From Paulinella micropora (taxonomy: Eukaryota > Cercozoa > Imbricatea > Euglyphida), in the NCBI GenBank assembly GCA_009731375.1, contig BJOX01000045.1:602967-632877 (forward strand): 29,911 bases of DNA, read 5' to 3'. The notes under the pieces are model-generated. The model was not told where the DNA came from. It searched no databases and was given only the letters and a program-made list of their open reading frames with translations. Position 1 is the first letter of the stretch; every line of letters starts with the position of its first letter. Positions 18,817-29,911 of this stretch are shown in pieces. The position numbers and the translations under genes were made by a program.

Positions 18817-18950
18817 TCTGCTTCTGCTTCTGCTTCTTCTGCTTCTTCTTCTGCTTCTGCTTCTTCTTCTTCTTCTTCTTCTTCTTCTTCTTCTTCTTCT
18901 CTTCTTCTTCTTCTTCTTCTTCTTCTTCTTCTTCTTCTTCTTCTTCTTCT

Positions 18951-19280
18951 TCGTCCTTTGTCCTTTGTCCTTCGTTCTTCATCCTTCGACCTTCGTTCTT
19001 TATCCTTCGTCCTTCGTCCTTCGTCCTTCGTTCTTCGTTCTTCGTTCTTCGTCCTTCGTCCTGCGACCCTCGTCCTGCGTCCCTCGTCCTTCGTCCTTCG
19101 TCCTTCGTTCTTCGTTCTATCTACCTACCTATCTACCTACCTACCTATCTATCTATCAATCTATCTATCAATCTATCTATCAAACTATCAATCTATCTAT
19201 CTATCTATCTATCTACCTATCTATCTATCTATCTATATATCTATCTATCTATCTATCTATCTATATATCTATATATCTAC

Positions 19281-19322
<42 letters not shown>

Positions 19323-19390
19323 GTCTACTTACCTATCTATCTATCTATCCATCTATCTATCTTTCTATTTATTTACCCTCCTGTTTTTGA
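18951..19390. repeat. (GTCCTTC)n heptamer array, then (TATC)n
   Basis: Heptamers GTCCTTC/GTTCTTC at 18951-19117, then TATC and TACC units to 19378. No gene. Confidence 0.9.
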
Positions 19391-19393
19391 TAG

Positions 19394-19446
19394 GATCATA
19401 CAGGATCTCCGACTGATAGCCCAAAGCTATGGGAAACATACAAACA
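19394..19446 (+). other. exon-like remnant without a donor
   Basis: After CTGTTTTTGATAG this unique stretch reads DHTGSPTDSPKLWETYK in the phase that exon 9 would supply, and RIIQDLRLIAQSYG in another. No GT donor occurs before the CACA/CATA array. It may be a lone left-edge echo of an exon whose body fell in a gap, or unrelated. It is not included in the gene model. Confidence 0.3.
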
Positions 19447-19852
19447 CACACACACACACATACATAGATACATACATACATACATACATACATACATACA
19501 TGCATACATACATACATACATACATACATGCATACATAGATGCATACATACATACATACATACACACACACATACATACGTACATATACACACAACACAC
19601 AACAACGAATACAAGTATCACAATAACATTCAAAACAAGAATAAGTACAAGAGCAAGAAGAAAAAAAACAAAAGTAATAATAATAATAATAATAATAACA
19701 ACAACAACAACAACAACGACAACAAGGACAACGGGAGCAGCAGCAACACCAGCATTAACAACAACAACAACACACACACACAACAACAACAACAACAACA
19801 ACAACAATAACAACAACAACAACAGCAACAACAACAACAACAACACACACTA

Positions 19853-19890
<38 letters not shown>

Positions 19891-19916
19891 GCAACAACAG
19901 CAACAACAACAACCAA

Positions 19917-19955
<39 letters not shown>

Positions 19956-19975
19956 CCCCCCCCCCCCCCCCCCCC
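19447..19975. repeat. CATA, AAT, (CAA)n arrays, then poly-A and poly-C at a gap
   Basis: CATA to 19590, then CAA-rich repeats with CAG interruptions, then about 30 A and 23 C directly before the N gap. Confidence 0.95.
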
Positions 19976-20411
19976 NNNNNNNNNNNNNNNNNNNNNNNNN
20001 NNNNNNNNNNNNNNNNNNNNNNNNNNNNNNNNNNNNNNNNNNNNNNNNNNNNNNNNNNNNNNNNNNNNNNNNNNNNNNNNNNNNNNNNNNNNNNNNNNNN
20101 NNNNNNNNNNNNNNNNNNNNNNNNNNNNNNNNNNNNNNNNNNNNNNNNNNNNNNNNNNNNNNNNNNNNNNNNNNNNNNNNNNNNNNNNNNNNNNNNNNNN
20201 NNNNNNNNNNNNNNNNNNNNNNNNNNNNNNNNNNNNNNNNNNNNNNNNNNNNNNNNNNNNNNNNNNNNNNNNNNNNNNNNNNNNNNNNNNNNNNNNNNNN
20301 NNNNNNNNNNNNNNNNNNNNNNNNNNNNNNNNNNNNNNNNNNNNNNNNNNNNNNNNNNNNNNNNNNNNNNNNNNNNNNNNNNNNNNNNNNNNNNNNNNNN
20401 NNNNNNNNNNN
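19976..20411. other. assembly gap (436 N)
   Basis: The largest run of N in the window, preceded by a poly-C run. Confidence 0.99.
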
Positions 20412-20797
20412 CTGCTTCTTCTTCTTCTTCTTCTTCTTCTTCTTCTTCTTCTTCTTCTTCTGCTTCTGCTTCTGCTTCTGCTGCTGCTTCTGCTGCTGCT
20501 TCTGCTGCTGCTGCTGCTGCTTCTTCTTCTTCTTCTTCTTCTTCTTCTTCTTCTTCTTCTTCTTCTTCTTCTTCTTCTTCTGCTTCTGCTTCTTCTTCTG
20601 CTTCTGCTTCTTCTTCTTCTTCTTCTTTTTCTTCTTCTTCTTCTTCTTCTTGTTCTTCTTCTTCCTCTTCCTCTTCTTCTTCTTCTCCTCCTCCTCCTCC
20701 TCCTTCTCATTCTCCCCCTCCTTCTATGTTTTGTTCTTCTTTCTCTATTTCTCTCTCTCTCTTTCTCTCTCTCTCTCTATATATATATATATGTATA

Positions 20798-20828
<31 letters not shown>

Positions 20829-20829
20829 T
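20412..20829. repeat. (TTC)n, (CTG)n, CT and TA arrays
   Basis: TTC blocks with CTG-rich inserts at 20460-20520 and 20580-20605, CTC and CT blocks, then TA repeats to the exon acceptor. No gene. Confidence 0.95.
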
Positions 20830-20831
20830 AG

Positions 20832-20882
20832 ATGTCAAGGAAAAACAACATGAAAGACTACGGAGACGAAACTCTCGTACAG
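20832..20882 (+). CDS. exon 10: KNNMKDYGDETLVQ
   Basis: The acceptor is TATATTAG and the donor TACAG|GTTTTA. It is 51 bp, phase 0 on both sides, and encodes MSRKNNMKDYGDETLVQ, which joins directly to VWVDFYAFW of the next exon. Another open frame (DVKEKQHERLRRR) exists but does not fit the flanking phases. The ATG at its start is within the exon; I do not treat it as the gene start. No echoes of this exon are seen. Confidence 0.5.
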
Positions 20883-21088
20883 GTTTTATCTTTATCTTTA
20901 TCTCTATCTCTATCTCTATCTCTATCTCTATCTCTATCTTTATCTCCATCTCCATCTCCATCTCCATCTCCATCTCTATCTCTATCTCTATCTCTATCTC
21001 CAACTTTATCTTTATCTTTATCTTTATCTTTATCTTCATCTTTATCTTTATCTTTATCTTTATCTTTATCTTTGTCTTTATGCTAAAG
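20883..21088. repeat. short intron of TTTATC/TCTATC hexamers
   Basis: Hexamer arrays (CTTTAT, CTCTAT, CTCCAT) fill the whole 206-bp intron. It is the shortest intron of the model. Confidence 0.9.
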
Positions 21089-21139
21089 GTATGGGTAGAC
21101 TTCTATGCATTTTGGCTCAACATGCATGCCGAAAAGCCG
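21089..21139 (+). CDS. exon 11: VWVDFYAFWLNMHAEKP
   Basis: The acceptor is TGCTAAAG and the donor AAGCCG|GTAACA. It is 51 bp, phase 0 on both sides, and encodes VWVDFYAFWLNMHAEKP. Followed in frame by DRVFILPYEALL, this matches the W...W(L)...P-x-R-V-x-x-x-x-Y-E-x-L-L layout found just before the conserved YEDL strand of sulfotransferases. Five right-edge echoes of NMHAEKP plus the donor lie downstream. Confidence 0.75.
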
Positions 21140-21145
21140 GTAACA

Positions 21146-22140
<995 letters not shown>

Positions 22141-22150
<10 letters not shown>

Positions 22151-22762
22151 CCCATCCCATCCTATCCTATCCTATCCTATCCTATCCTATCCCACCTTAC
22201 CTTACCTTACCTTACCTTACCTTACCTTACCTTACCTTACCTTACCTTACCTTACCTTATCGTATCGTATCGTATCGTATCGTATCGTATCTTAGCTTAG
22301 CTTAGCTTAGCTTAGCTTAGCTTAGCTTAGCTTTAGCTTTGTCTTGTCTTGTCTTGTCTTGTCTCGTCTCGTCTCGTCTCGTCTCGTCTCGTCTTGTCTT
22401 GTCTTGTCTTGTCTTGTCTTGTCTTGTCTTGTCTTGTCTTGTCTTGTCTTGTCTTGTCTTGTCTTGTCTTGTCTTGTCGTATCGTATCGTGTCGTGTCGT
22501 GTCGTGTCGTGTCGTGTCGTGTCGTGTCGTGTCGTGTCTGGTCGTGTCTGGTCTGGTCTGGTCTGGTCTGGTCTGGTCTGGTCTGGTCTGGTCTGGTCTG
22601 GTCTGGTCTGGTCTTGTCTTGTCTTATCTCCTCTCCTCTTCTCTTCTCTTCTCTTCTCTTATCTTATCTTATCTTCTCTTATCTTATCTTATCTTATCTT
22701 ATTATCTTATCTGATCTTATCTGATCTTATCTTATCTTATCTTATCTTATCTTATCTTATCT

Positions 22763-22793
<31 letters not shown>

Positions 22794-22795
22794 TC
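22141..22795. repeat. ladder of pentanucleotide arrays
   Basis: Successive pure blocks of 5-bp units, each one or two bases from the next: TATCC, CCTTA, TCGTA, CTTAG, TCTTG, TCTCG, TCTTG, TCGTG, TCTGG, TCTTG, TCTTC, TCTTA. The block joins TATC tetramers on both sides. Confidence 0.95.
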
Positions 22796-22809
22796 TATCT
22801 ATCTATCTA

Positions 22810-22891
<82 letters not shown>

Positions 22892-22925
22892 ATCATACTA
22901 CCCTTCGTAGATAGTGTCTTTTAGA

Positions 22926-22983
<58 letters not shown>

Positions 22984-23006
22984 ATCTTTCTATCTATATA
23001 TCTATA

Positions 23007-23039
<33 letters not shown>

Positions 23040-23060
23040 CTATCTATACCTTTCTCTTTC

Positions 23061-23098
<38 letters not shown>

Positions 23099-23213
23099 AA
23101 CCAACCAACCAACCAACCAACCTACCTACCTACCTACCTACCTACTTTTCTTTCTATATATTACCGTGTGTTCATACTGTCTTACGAAGCCTGCGTAGAT
23201 AGTGTGTGCCTCA
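22892..23213 (+). repeat. left-edge echoes of exon 23401-23497 (two)
   Basis: 23166-23213 reads GTGTGTTCATACTGTCTTAC, GAAGCC, then TGCGTAGATAGTGTG, against the exon's GTGTGTTCATACTCCCTTAC, GAAGCC, then GACGTCGATAGTGTA. 22892-22923 is a shorter copy (CATACTACCCTTCGTAGATA). Neither keeps a clean AG. Both lie upstream of the exon. Confidence 0.7.
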
Positions 23214-23235
23214 GAATTTGTATGATATATATTTT

Positions 23236-23360
23236 TTATCGGTCACCTCCACACAGTGTGGTCAAGTTACCGATAAAACTACATGTGCGGCGCGCCAAAT
23301 TTGACGTGTTTTGCGGGCTCGCCGGCCCGGCCCGGCTCGCCCGCAAAACACGTCAAATTT
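23236..23360. repeat. two adjacent stem-loops, one very GC-rich
   Basis: 23297-23318 (AAATTTGACGTG to GCGGGC) pairs perfectly with 23339-23360 around a 20-bp GC-rich loop (GCCGGCCCGGCC). Just upstream, TTATCGGT and ACCGATAA enclose the palindrome CCACACAGTGTGG. This is the most GC-rich spot in the window, 40 bp before an exon acceptor. Confidence 0.85.
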
Positions 23361-23400
23361 GTGGCCAGGTGCTTAATATAAGTAATTTGTATACATACAG

Positions 23401-23497
23401 GATCGTGTGTTCATACTCCCTTACGAAGCCTTGCTGGACGACGTCGATAGTGTATCGCAGAACATGTACAGTTTTTTTGGTATTGAACATCATGGAG
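23401..23497 (+). CDS. exon 12: YEDL-like strand, RVFILPYEALLDDVD...FFGI
   Basis: The acceptor is ACATACAG and the donor CATGGAG|GTAATT. Phase 0 in, one base out. It encodes DRVFILPYEALLDDVDSV, then SQNMYSFFGIEHHG. A beta strand, Y-E-x-L-L-x-D-x-x, a helix and F-F/L-G-I is the pattern of the conserved (R)YEDLL..P...L..I..FLG region of sulfotransferases, which packs against the PAPS site. It is the second main support for the product call. Two left-edge echoes lie upstream. LLDDVDS...FFGIEHH is also similar to part of exon 4. Confidence 0.8.
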
Positions 23498-24386
23498 GTA
23501 ATTTCACATCATCTCACACATCACACATAACACATCATGTTACATATCACATCACACATCATAACATCACATCGCGCATCTTTGTTACATATCATATCAC
23601 ATATCATATGACACATCATATCACACACCATATCACATCACATATCATGTTACATATTATAGCACATATCATGTCACACATCACATCACACATCATATAT
23701 ATACATATCATATCACATATCATATTACACATCGTATCACACATCGTATCACACATCATGTGTGATCATATATATACATATCATATCACATATCATATTA
23801 CACATCGTATCACACATCATATCACACATCATATCACACATCATATCACACATCATATCACACATCATATCACACATCATATCACATATCATATCACACA
23901 TCATATCACATATCATATCACACATCATATCATCATGGCACGCATCATATCACACATCATATCACACATCATATCACACATCATATCACACATCATATCA
24001 CACATCATATCACACATCATGTCATCATATCACACATCATATCACACATCATATCAAACATCATATCACACATCATATCACATCACATCACACATCATAT
24101 CACAGATCATATCACACGTCATATCATCATATCACACATCACATCACACATCATATCACATACCAAATCACACATCATATCACATCACATCACACGTCAT
24201 GTTACATGTCACATGCCACATCATATCACACATCACACATCATATCTTCATATTACACATCATATCACATATCATATCACATCATATCCATTACATCACA
24301 CATCATGTTACATGTCATATACCACATCATATCACACATCACACATCATATCATCATATTACACATCATATCACATCATATCACAG
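23498..24386. repeat. ~12-bp array of ATCACACATCAT units
   Basis: About 890 bp built from ATCAC, ACATC and ATATC segments (main unit TCATATCACACA), starting within 10 bp of the donor. No gene; the I/S/H-rich frames are repeat translations. Confidence 0.95.
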
Positions 24387-24792
<406 letters not shown>

Positions 24793-24802
24793 NNNNNNNN
24801 NN
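24793..24802. other. assembly gap (10 N)
   Basis: Ten N between GATA repeats and repeat X copy 3. Confidence 0.99.
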
Positions 24803-25325
24803 AAAAAAGGAGCTTCTGATTTCGTCAACCAAGGAAGTCTGTGGGTAAAGTATTAACCCGATGCCCAGCTAAGCCGTGATGTTTGCACGGAAGGGACTGA
24901 TACAGGCGATACCAAAGCTCCCTAGTACCAGGCGGGGCCAGGGCTCGTTCCATAAGCGCCCCTTGCAGAACGAGCTCCCACCTCCATTACAGAGGACCCA
25001 GTAAGCAGATGGAGTTTCGAGACTGTTCGACAGTCTAGTATAAACCGACAGAGCACTGTGGGTTTTATTCCGGGCTCAACAAGCGAGAAAGGGCACCCTG
25101 AGGGAACAGGATTGTGCTTCCCGTCGCTATTTCGGCATGTGACTTATAGGCGTATGGCTAGGCACACATAAGGCACCCCACCACGGGCCCAGCACACCCA
25201 CACCATCCCCTAATTCTCTGTCTGTCGACAGATGGCACCCATTTCAAAAAACCAAGCCCAAGGGAGGGTCAGTGACACCTCAAGTGGCCTTGTTTCGCTC
25301 CGTGGAGTAAGTGATGAGATCAACT
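24803..25325 (-). mobile_element. repeat X, copy 3 (longest)
   Basis: On the minus strand it contains all of copy 1 plus about 190 bp more at the 5' side (ATCTCATCACTTACTCCACG to CATGCCGAAATAGCG). Its 3' end runs into the gap at 24793. No protein motif is visible in the extra sequence. Its 5' end touches the 3' end of copy 4, giving a head-to-tail pair. Confidence 0.7.
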
Positions 25326-25566
25326 GATGAAATATCGACTAATGTCAGGAAAAAGGAGCTTCTGATTTCGTCAACCAAGGAAGTCTGTGGGTAAAGTATT
25401 AACCCGATGCCCAGCTAAGCCGTGATGTTTGCACGGAAGGGACTGATACAGGCAATACCAAAGCTCCCTAGTACCAGGCGGGGCCAGGGCTCGTTCCCTA
25501 AAGCGCCCCTTGCAGAACGAGCTCCCACCTCCATTACAGAGGACCCAGTAAGCAGATGGAGTTTCG

Positions 25567-25568
<2 letters not shown>
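25326..25568 (-). mobile_element. repeat X, copy 4
   Basis: On the minus strand it starts at TCGAAACTCCATCTGC and ends ATTAGTCGATATTTCATC, then continues directly into copy 3 with no microsatellite between. It is strongly 5'-truncated. Confidence 0.75.
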
Positions 25569-26105
<537 letters not shown>

Positions 26106-26180
26106 CGTATCTGATATGATATGAGATGATGTATACTTTATCCTATGATGTAAAAAACAAACAAACAAACAAACAAACAG

Positions 26181-26282
26181 GTGTGGAGTGGTCGCCCAAC
26201 AAAGTGAAGATGTCTCTCAAACAAAACGTAGAAAAAAATGTGAAGAAGTACTCTGCAGACAAGAAAGAAGTTCAGGACTCGG
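26181..26282 (+). CDS. exon 13: EWSPNKVKMSLKQNVEKNV...
   Basis: The acceptor is CAAACAAACAG and the donor CTCGG|GTAAGC, a good site. Two split bases in, one out. It encodes (G)VEWSPNKVKMSLKQNVEK, then NVKKYSADKKEVQDS and a split G. It continues exon 12 in frame (...EHHG-GVEWSP...). It is lysine-rich and likely helical, as in the C-terminal part of sulfotransferase folds, but that match is by position only. One left-edge echo lies upstream. Confidence 0.8.
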
Positions 26283-26350
26283 GTAAGCCATAAACATGCA
26301 ATATAAATATATATATATATAATGTATATATATATATGTATATATGTATA

Positions 26351-26381
<31 letters not shown>

Positions 26382-26740
26382 GTATGTATATGTATATGTA
26401 TATGTATATTATATATATATATATGCATACCTAAAACAGAAATGTATACATGCAGAACCAAAAAAAAAAGGTTTGGGTTGAGGTAGACACGAGTGAAAAC
26501 AAAAAAACAAACAAACAAACAAACATACATACATACATACATACATACATACGTACATACATACATACATACATACATGCATACATGCGTACATACACAC
26601 ATACACACATACACACATACACACATACACACACACATACATACATACATACATACATACATACACACATACACACATACATACATACATACATACATAC
26701 GTACATACATACATACATACATACATACACACATACATAC

Positions 26741-26823
<83 letters not shown>

Positions 26824-26860
26824 CAGTAGTGAACTTACATACATACATACATTATCTACG
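26283..26860. repeat. TA, CATA, CACATA and (GTA)n arrays
   Basis: TA/TATG repeats, a short unique piece near 26420-26500, CATA and CACATA arrays 26520-26740, then (AGT)n 26742-26830. No gene. Confidence 0.95.
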
Positions 26861-26869
26861 TAAACACAG

Positions 26870-27110
26870 GGCTATAGGGAACAGACGAAATCATCTCCTT
26901 ACTGCTTCAAAATCAATTCCATACATACATATAAAACTGACATACATACATACACTATCTACGTCAACATGGACCAAATCATCTCCTTACTGCTTCAAAA
27001 GCAATTGCGTAGATATATATAAATTTACATACATTCATACACTATCTACGTAAACACAGAGATATAGGGAACAGAGTAAATCATCTCCTTACTGCTTCAA
27101 AATCAATTGC
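26870..27110 (+). repeat. left-edge echoes of exon 27663-27769 (three, diverged)
   Basis: 26870-26917, 26968-27009 and 27060-27110 share CAAATCATCTCC or GAAATCATCTCC, then TTACTGCTTCAAAA. In one frame they read TDEIISLLLQNQ, alignable to TAQIIGGLTQKA of the exon. The first and third keep ACACAG. They agree with each other far more than with the exon, so they probably multiplied from one older echo. Confidence 0.6.
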
Positions 27111-27129
27111 ATACATACATACAATTAGA

Positions 27130-27429
<300 letters not shown>

Positions 27430-27462
27430 ACGTAGTGATCTGACATACATACATAAACTATC

Positions 27463-27465
27463 TAC

Positions 27466-27514
<49 letters not shown>

Positions 27515-27539
27515 TTTATGTACATATATATATATATAC

Positions 27540-27576
<37 letters not shown>
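27463..27576. repeat. (TA)n array
   Basis: TA with TACA interruptions. Confidence 0.95.
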
Positions 27577-27662
27577 GAACAACACTTAGCGAGTTTTGAG
27601 TGGGTCTAACTGCCATACATACATCATACATACATACATACATACATACATAAACAACACAG

Positions 27663-27769
27663 GGCTATGGGCGACAGCGCAAATCATCGGCGGACTCACT
27701 CAAAAGGCTTCCCTTGACAAAGTTGCGATAGAGTTAATTGAGGGCGTATCGATCATCAACCGATGCAAG
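27663..27769 (+). CDS. exon 14: LWATAQIIGGLTQKASLD...EGVSIINRCK
   Basis: The acceptor is AACAACACAG and the donor TGCAAG|GTAAAG, a consensus-like site. Two split bases in, codon boundary out. It encodes (G)LWATAQIIGGLTQKASLD, then KVAIELIEGVSIINRCK. It looks like an amphipathic helical segment. I do not recognise it as a named domain. Three left-edge echoes lie upstream and three right-edge echoes downstream. The downstream echoes share residues (AREL-TEGVS) that differ from this copy. Confidence 0.8.
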
Positions 27770-27775
27770 GTAAAG

Positions 27776-27777
<2 letters not shown>

Positions 27778-27857
<80 letters not shown>

Positions 27858-27947
27858 CAAACGACAACATTACGTGCGAGTTAACTGAGGGCGTATCTAT
27901 CGTCAACCGATGCAAGGTAAAGTTATTGATTATTTATGTTTAGTTTG

Positions 27948-28004
<57 letters not shown>

Positions 28005-28157
28005 GTCTGTCTATCTATCTATCTATCTATCTATCCTTCAAAAAGCTTCCTTGACAAAATTGCGAGAGAGTTAACTGAGGGCGTATCATTCGTAAATCGA
28101 TGCAAGGTACAGTTATTGATTATTTATGTTTAGTTTGTATGTATGTATGTATATATG

Positions 28158-28189
<32 letters not shown>

Positions 28190-28190
28190 C

Positions 28191-28258
<68 letters not shown>

Positions 28259-28259
28259 G

Positions 28260-28297
<38 letters not shown>

Positions 28298-28400
28298 CTT
28301 CAAAAAGCTTCCCTTGACATAATTGCGAGAGAGTTAACTGAGGGCGTATCAATCGTCAACCGATGCAAGGTAAAGTTATTGATTATCTATGTTTAGTTTG

Positions 28401-28440
<40 letters not shown>

Positions 28441-28493
28441 CAACTATCTATCTATCCATCAATCAATCCATCTATCCATCCATCCATCTATCC

Positions 28494-28545
<52 letters not shown>

Positions 28546-28574
28546 GCCTGTCTGTCTGTCTGTCTGTCTATCTG

Positions 28575-28633
<59 letters not shown>
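27778..28633. repeat. GATA then TATC arrays around exon 14 echoes
   Basis: GATA at 27778-27857, then TATC arrays to 28633, with TCTG and TCCA variants. Only the echoes listed separately interrupt them. Confidence 0.95.
27858..28369 (+). repeat. right-edge echoes of exon 27663-27769 (three)
   Basis: 27858-27916, 28036-28106 and 28298-28369 repeat the exon's 3' half and the donor (CGATGCAAG|GTAAAG, GTACAG, GTAAAG), plus the intron start TTATTGATTA. The second and third begin at TCAAAAAGCTTCC and code almost in frame: [17 protein letters not shown], then IVNRCK. The second has one missing C. All lie downstream of the exon. Confidence 0.92.
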
Positions 28634-28924
28634 GGAATAAAACCCACAGTGCTCTGTCGGTTTATACTAGACTGTCGACAGTCTCGAAACTCCATCTGCT
28701 TTACTGGGTCCTCTGTAATGGAGGTGGGAGCTCGTTCTGCAAGAGGCGCTTATGGAACGAGCCCTGGCCCCGCCTGGTACTAGGAGATTTGGTATCGCCT
28801 GTATCAGTCCCTTCCGTGCAAACATCACGGCTTAGCTGGGCATCGGGTTAATACTTTGCCCACAGACTTCCTTGGTTGACGAAATCAGAAGCTCCTTTTT
28901 TTCTGACATTAGTCGATATCTCAT
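28634..28924 (+). mobile_element. repeat X, copy 5
   Basis: It starts GGAATAAAACCCAC directly after TATC repeats and ends at CGATATCTCATC before TATC. A third distinct 5' start point among the plus-strand copies. Confidence 0.75.
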
Positions 28925-28947
28925 CTATCTATCTGTCTGTCTGTCTA

Positions 28948-29002
<55 letters not shown>

Positions 29003-29003
29003 G

Positions 29004-29052
<49 letters not shown>

Positions 29053-29113
29053 GAGGCTTATGACTTATAAAGCTATGCGACGCCCATATTAAACATATCT
29101 ATCATATTAAACA

Positions 29114-29153
<40 letters not shown>

Positions 29154-29439
29154 CATCTATCCATCTATCCATCTATCCATCTATCCATCTATCCTCTATC
29201 CAGCTATCCAGCTATCCATCTATCAATTTATCTATCTATCCATTTATCTATCTATCCATCTATCCATCTATCCATCTATCCATCTATCTATCCATCTATC
29301 CATCTTTCTATCCATCTATCCATATATCCATCTATCCATCTATCCATCTATCCATCTATCCATCTATCTATCTATCTATATCTATCTATCTATCTATCCA
29401 TCTATCCATCCATCCATCTATCCATCTATCCATCTATCC

Positions 29440-29478
<39 letters not shown>

Positions 29479-29480
29479 CA
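28925..29480. repeat. TATC and (TCCATCTA)n arrays
   Basis: TATC, then a short unique piece at 29050-29095 with ATATTAAACATATCTATC duplicated, then TCCATCTA octamers to 29480. No gene is visible in the unique piece. Confidence 0.95.
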
Positions 29481-29488
29481 TGTTTAAG

Positions 29489-29541
29489 GAAAGTTTCGCA
29501 CCATCGGATCCCGCGAGAAATTCTGATACTCCAAAGAAGTG
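29489..29541 (+). CDS. exon 15 (last in window): [17 protein letters not shown]
   Basis: The acceptor is ATGTTTAAG and the donor AAGTG|GTAAAA. Phase 0 in, two bases out. It encodes [17 protein letters not shown] and a split codon, following ...NRCK of exon 14. It is short and hydrophilic. Evidence is only splice signals, phase and its contrast with the surrounding repeat; no echoes are seen. There is no stop codon before the donor, so the gene continues beyond the window. Confidence 0.5.
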
Positions 29542-29544
29542 GTA

Positions 29545-29557
29545 AAACTATCTATCC

Positions 29558-29617
<60 letters not shown>

Positions 29618-29663
29618 GGCTATTTATCTATCTATCTATCTATCTATTTATCTATCTAGCTAT

Positions 29664-29706
<43 letters not shown>

Positions 29707-29711
29707 GCTAT

Positions 29712-29742
<31 letters not shown>

Positions 29743-29743
29743 C

Positions 29744-29812
<69 letters not shown>
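29545..29812. repeat. (TATC)n then (ATT)n array
   Basis: TATC with TTTA and GCTA variants to 29741, then ATT units up to element C. Confidence 0.95.
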
Positions 29813-29814
<2 letters not shown>

Positions 29815-29911
29815 GGGAGTACATAGGCCATCGGTCCTTTCCATGGGCTGATTGGTATAAAGCTCCTAGAGTAATGTTCTATGCCGTCACTTCCTTTATT
29901 CCACCGATTGG
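29813..29911 (+). mobile_element. retroelement fragment C, plus-strand copy, cut by window end
   Basis: GGGAGTACATAGGCCATC to TTCCACCGATTGG is essentially the reverse complement of about 2297-2386. It begins immediately after an ATT array, as the other copy does on its strand. Confidence 0.7.

Larger units (their letters stand above)
16813..18950. repeat. 2.1-kb polypyrimidine tract (CTTCTC, CTT, CCCCTT, CTC)
   Basis: Almost entirely C and T on the plus strand: (CTTCTC)n, CCTT variants, CTC and CTT blocks, some CTG near 18780-18850, and a 164-N gap at 18525-18688. Only the exon echoes break it. The very long S/F/L and R/E/K frames are repeat translations. The strand asymmetry gives high potential for triplex or R-loop structure. 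Confidence 0.95.

Noticed and set aside
16493-19853. Very long open frames of about 870-1016 codons rich in S, F, L and P
   Set aside because: They are three-frame translations of the CTTCTC and CTT microsatellite and run through a 164-N gap. Only the short exon and its echoes inside look like coding sequence.
24803-25568. Satellite DNA with a ~530-bp unit
   Set aside because: Only one head-to-tail junction exists; the other three copies are single and 5'-truncated.

Overview
ORGANISM AND OVERALL CHARACTER. This is nuclear eukaryotic DNA. It has GT-AG introns, a tRNA-derived SINE with A and B boxes, other retroelement fragments with (ATT)n tails, and an extreme load of simple repeats. I see no bacterial-style gene. 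The open frames that read as long runs of L, I, Y, S, N, E or R are translations of microsatellites, not genes. I cannot name the species; a large-genome alga or protist, or an invertebrate, would fit. Eight runs of N mark assembly gaps. LAYOUT. Positions 1-5800 hold retroelement fragments in both orientations (tRNA-SINE at 188-413, 4051-4140 and 5054-5321; a longer element at 1-160 and 4452-4866; smaller relatives at 2080-2138, 2211-2386 and 2640-2690). These sit in AAT/ATT, CTA, CTT and CAA tracts, with an 11-12 bp minisatellite (580-1505), a hairpin around an exon-like segment (1533-1816) and a second exon-like copy at 521-556. From 5995 to 29541 I read one plus-strand gene split into at least 15 small exons: 5995-6071, 7059-7115, 7969-8065, 9575-9687, 10252-11079, 11316-11518, 12458-12555, 15327-15382, 16755-16812, 20832-20882, 21089-21139, 23401-23497, 26181-26282, 27663-27769 and 29489-29541. 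All fourteen junctions keep the reading frame and all introns begin GT and end AG. Coding sequence totals about 2.05 kb in 23.5 kb; the remainder is microsatellite-filled intron. Both ends of the protein lie outside the model. PRODUCT. The order of motifs ([15 protein letters not shown], then PPIDLWK, then WVDFYAFWL, then DRVFILPYEALLDDVD...FFGI) resembles the second half of PAPS-dependent sulfotransferases (3'-phosphate-binding RNPxxxxxS strand, then YEDLL...FLG). I therefore propose a sulfotransferase-like protein with a long disordered, partly collagen-like insert. I do not see the canonical PAPS P-loop, so this is an inference. MAIN DISCOVERY. Nine of the fifteen exons are surrounded by partial copies of their own edges. 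Copies of the exon's 5' end, often with the splice acceptor, lie only upstream of the exon. Copies of its 3' end, often with the splice donor, lie only downstream. I count about 41 such 'exon-edge echoes' (18 left, 23 right), each embedded in that intron's microsatellite and at different stages of decay. This points to a boundary-duplicating process that builds introns out of exon edges plus microsatellite. I do not know it as a described class of repeat. A repeat family 'X' (five copies, fixed 3' end, variable 5' start), two roughly 183-bp imperfect palindromes, a GC-rich hairpin and a ladder of pentanucleotide arrays are further features of these introns.
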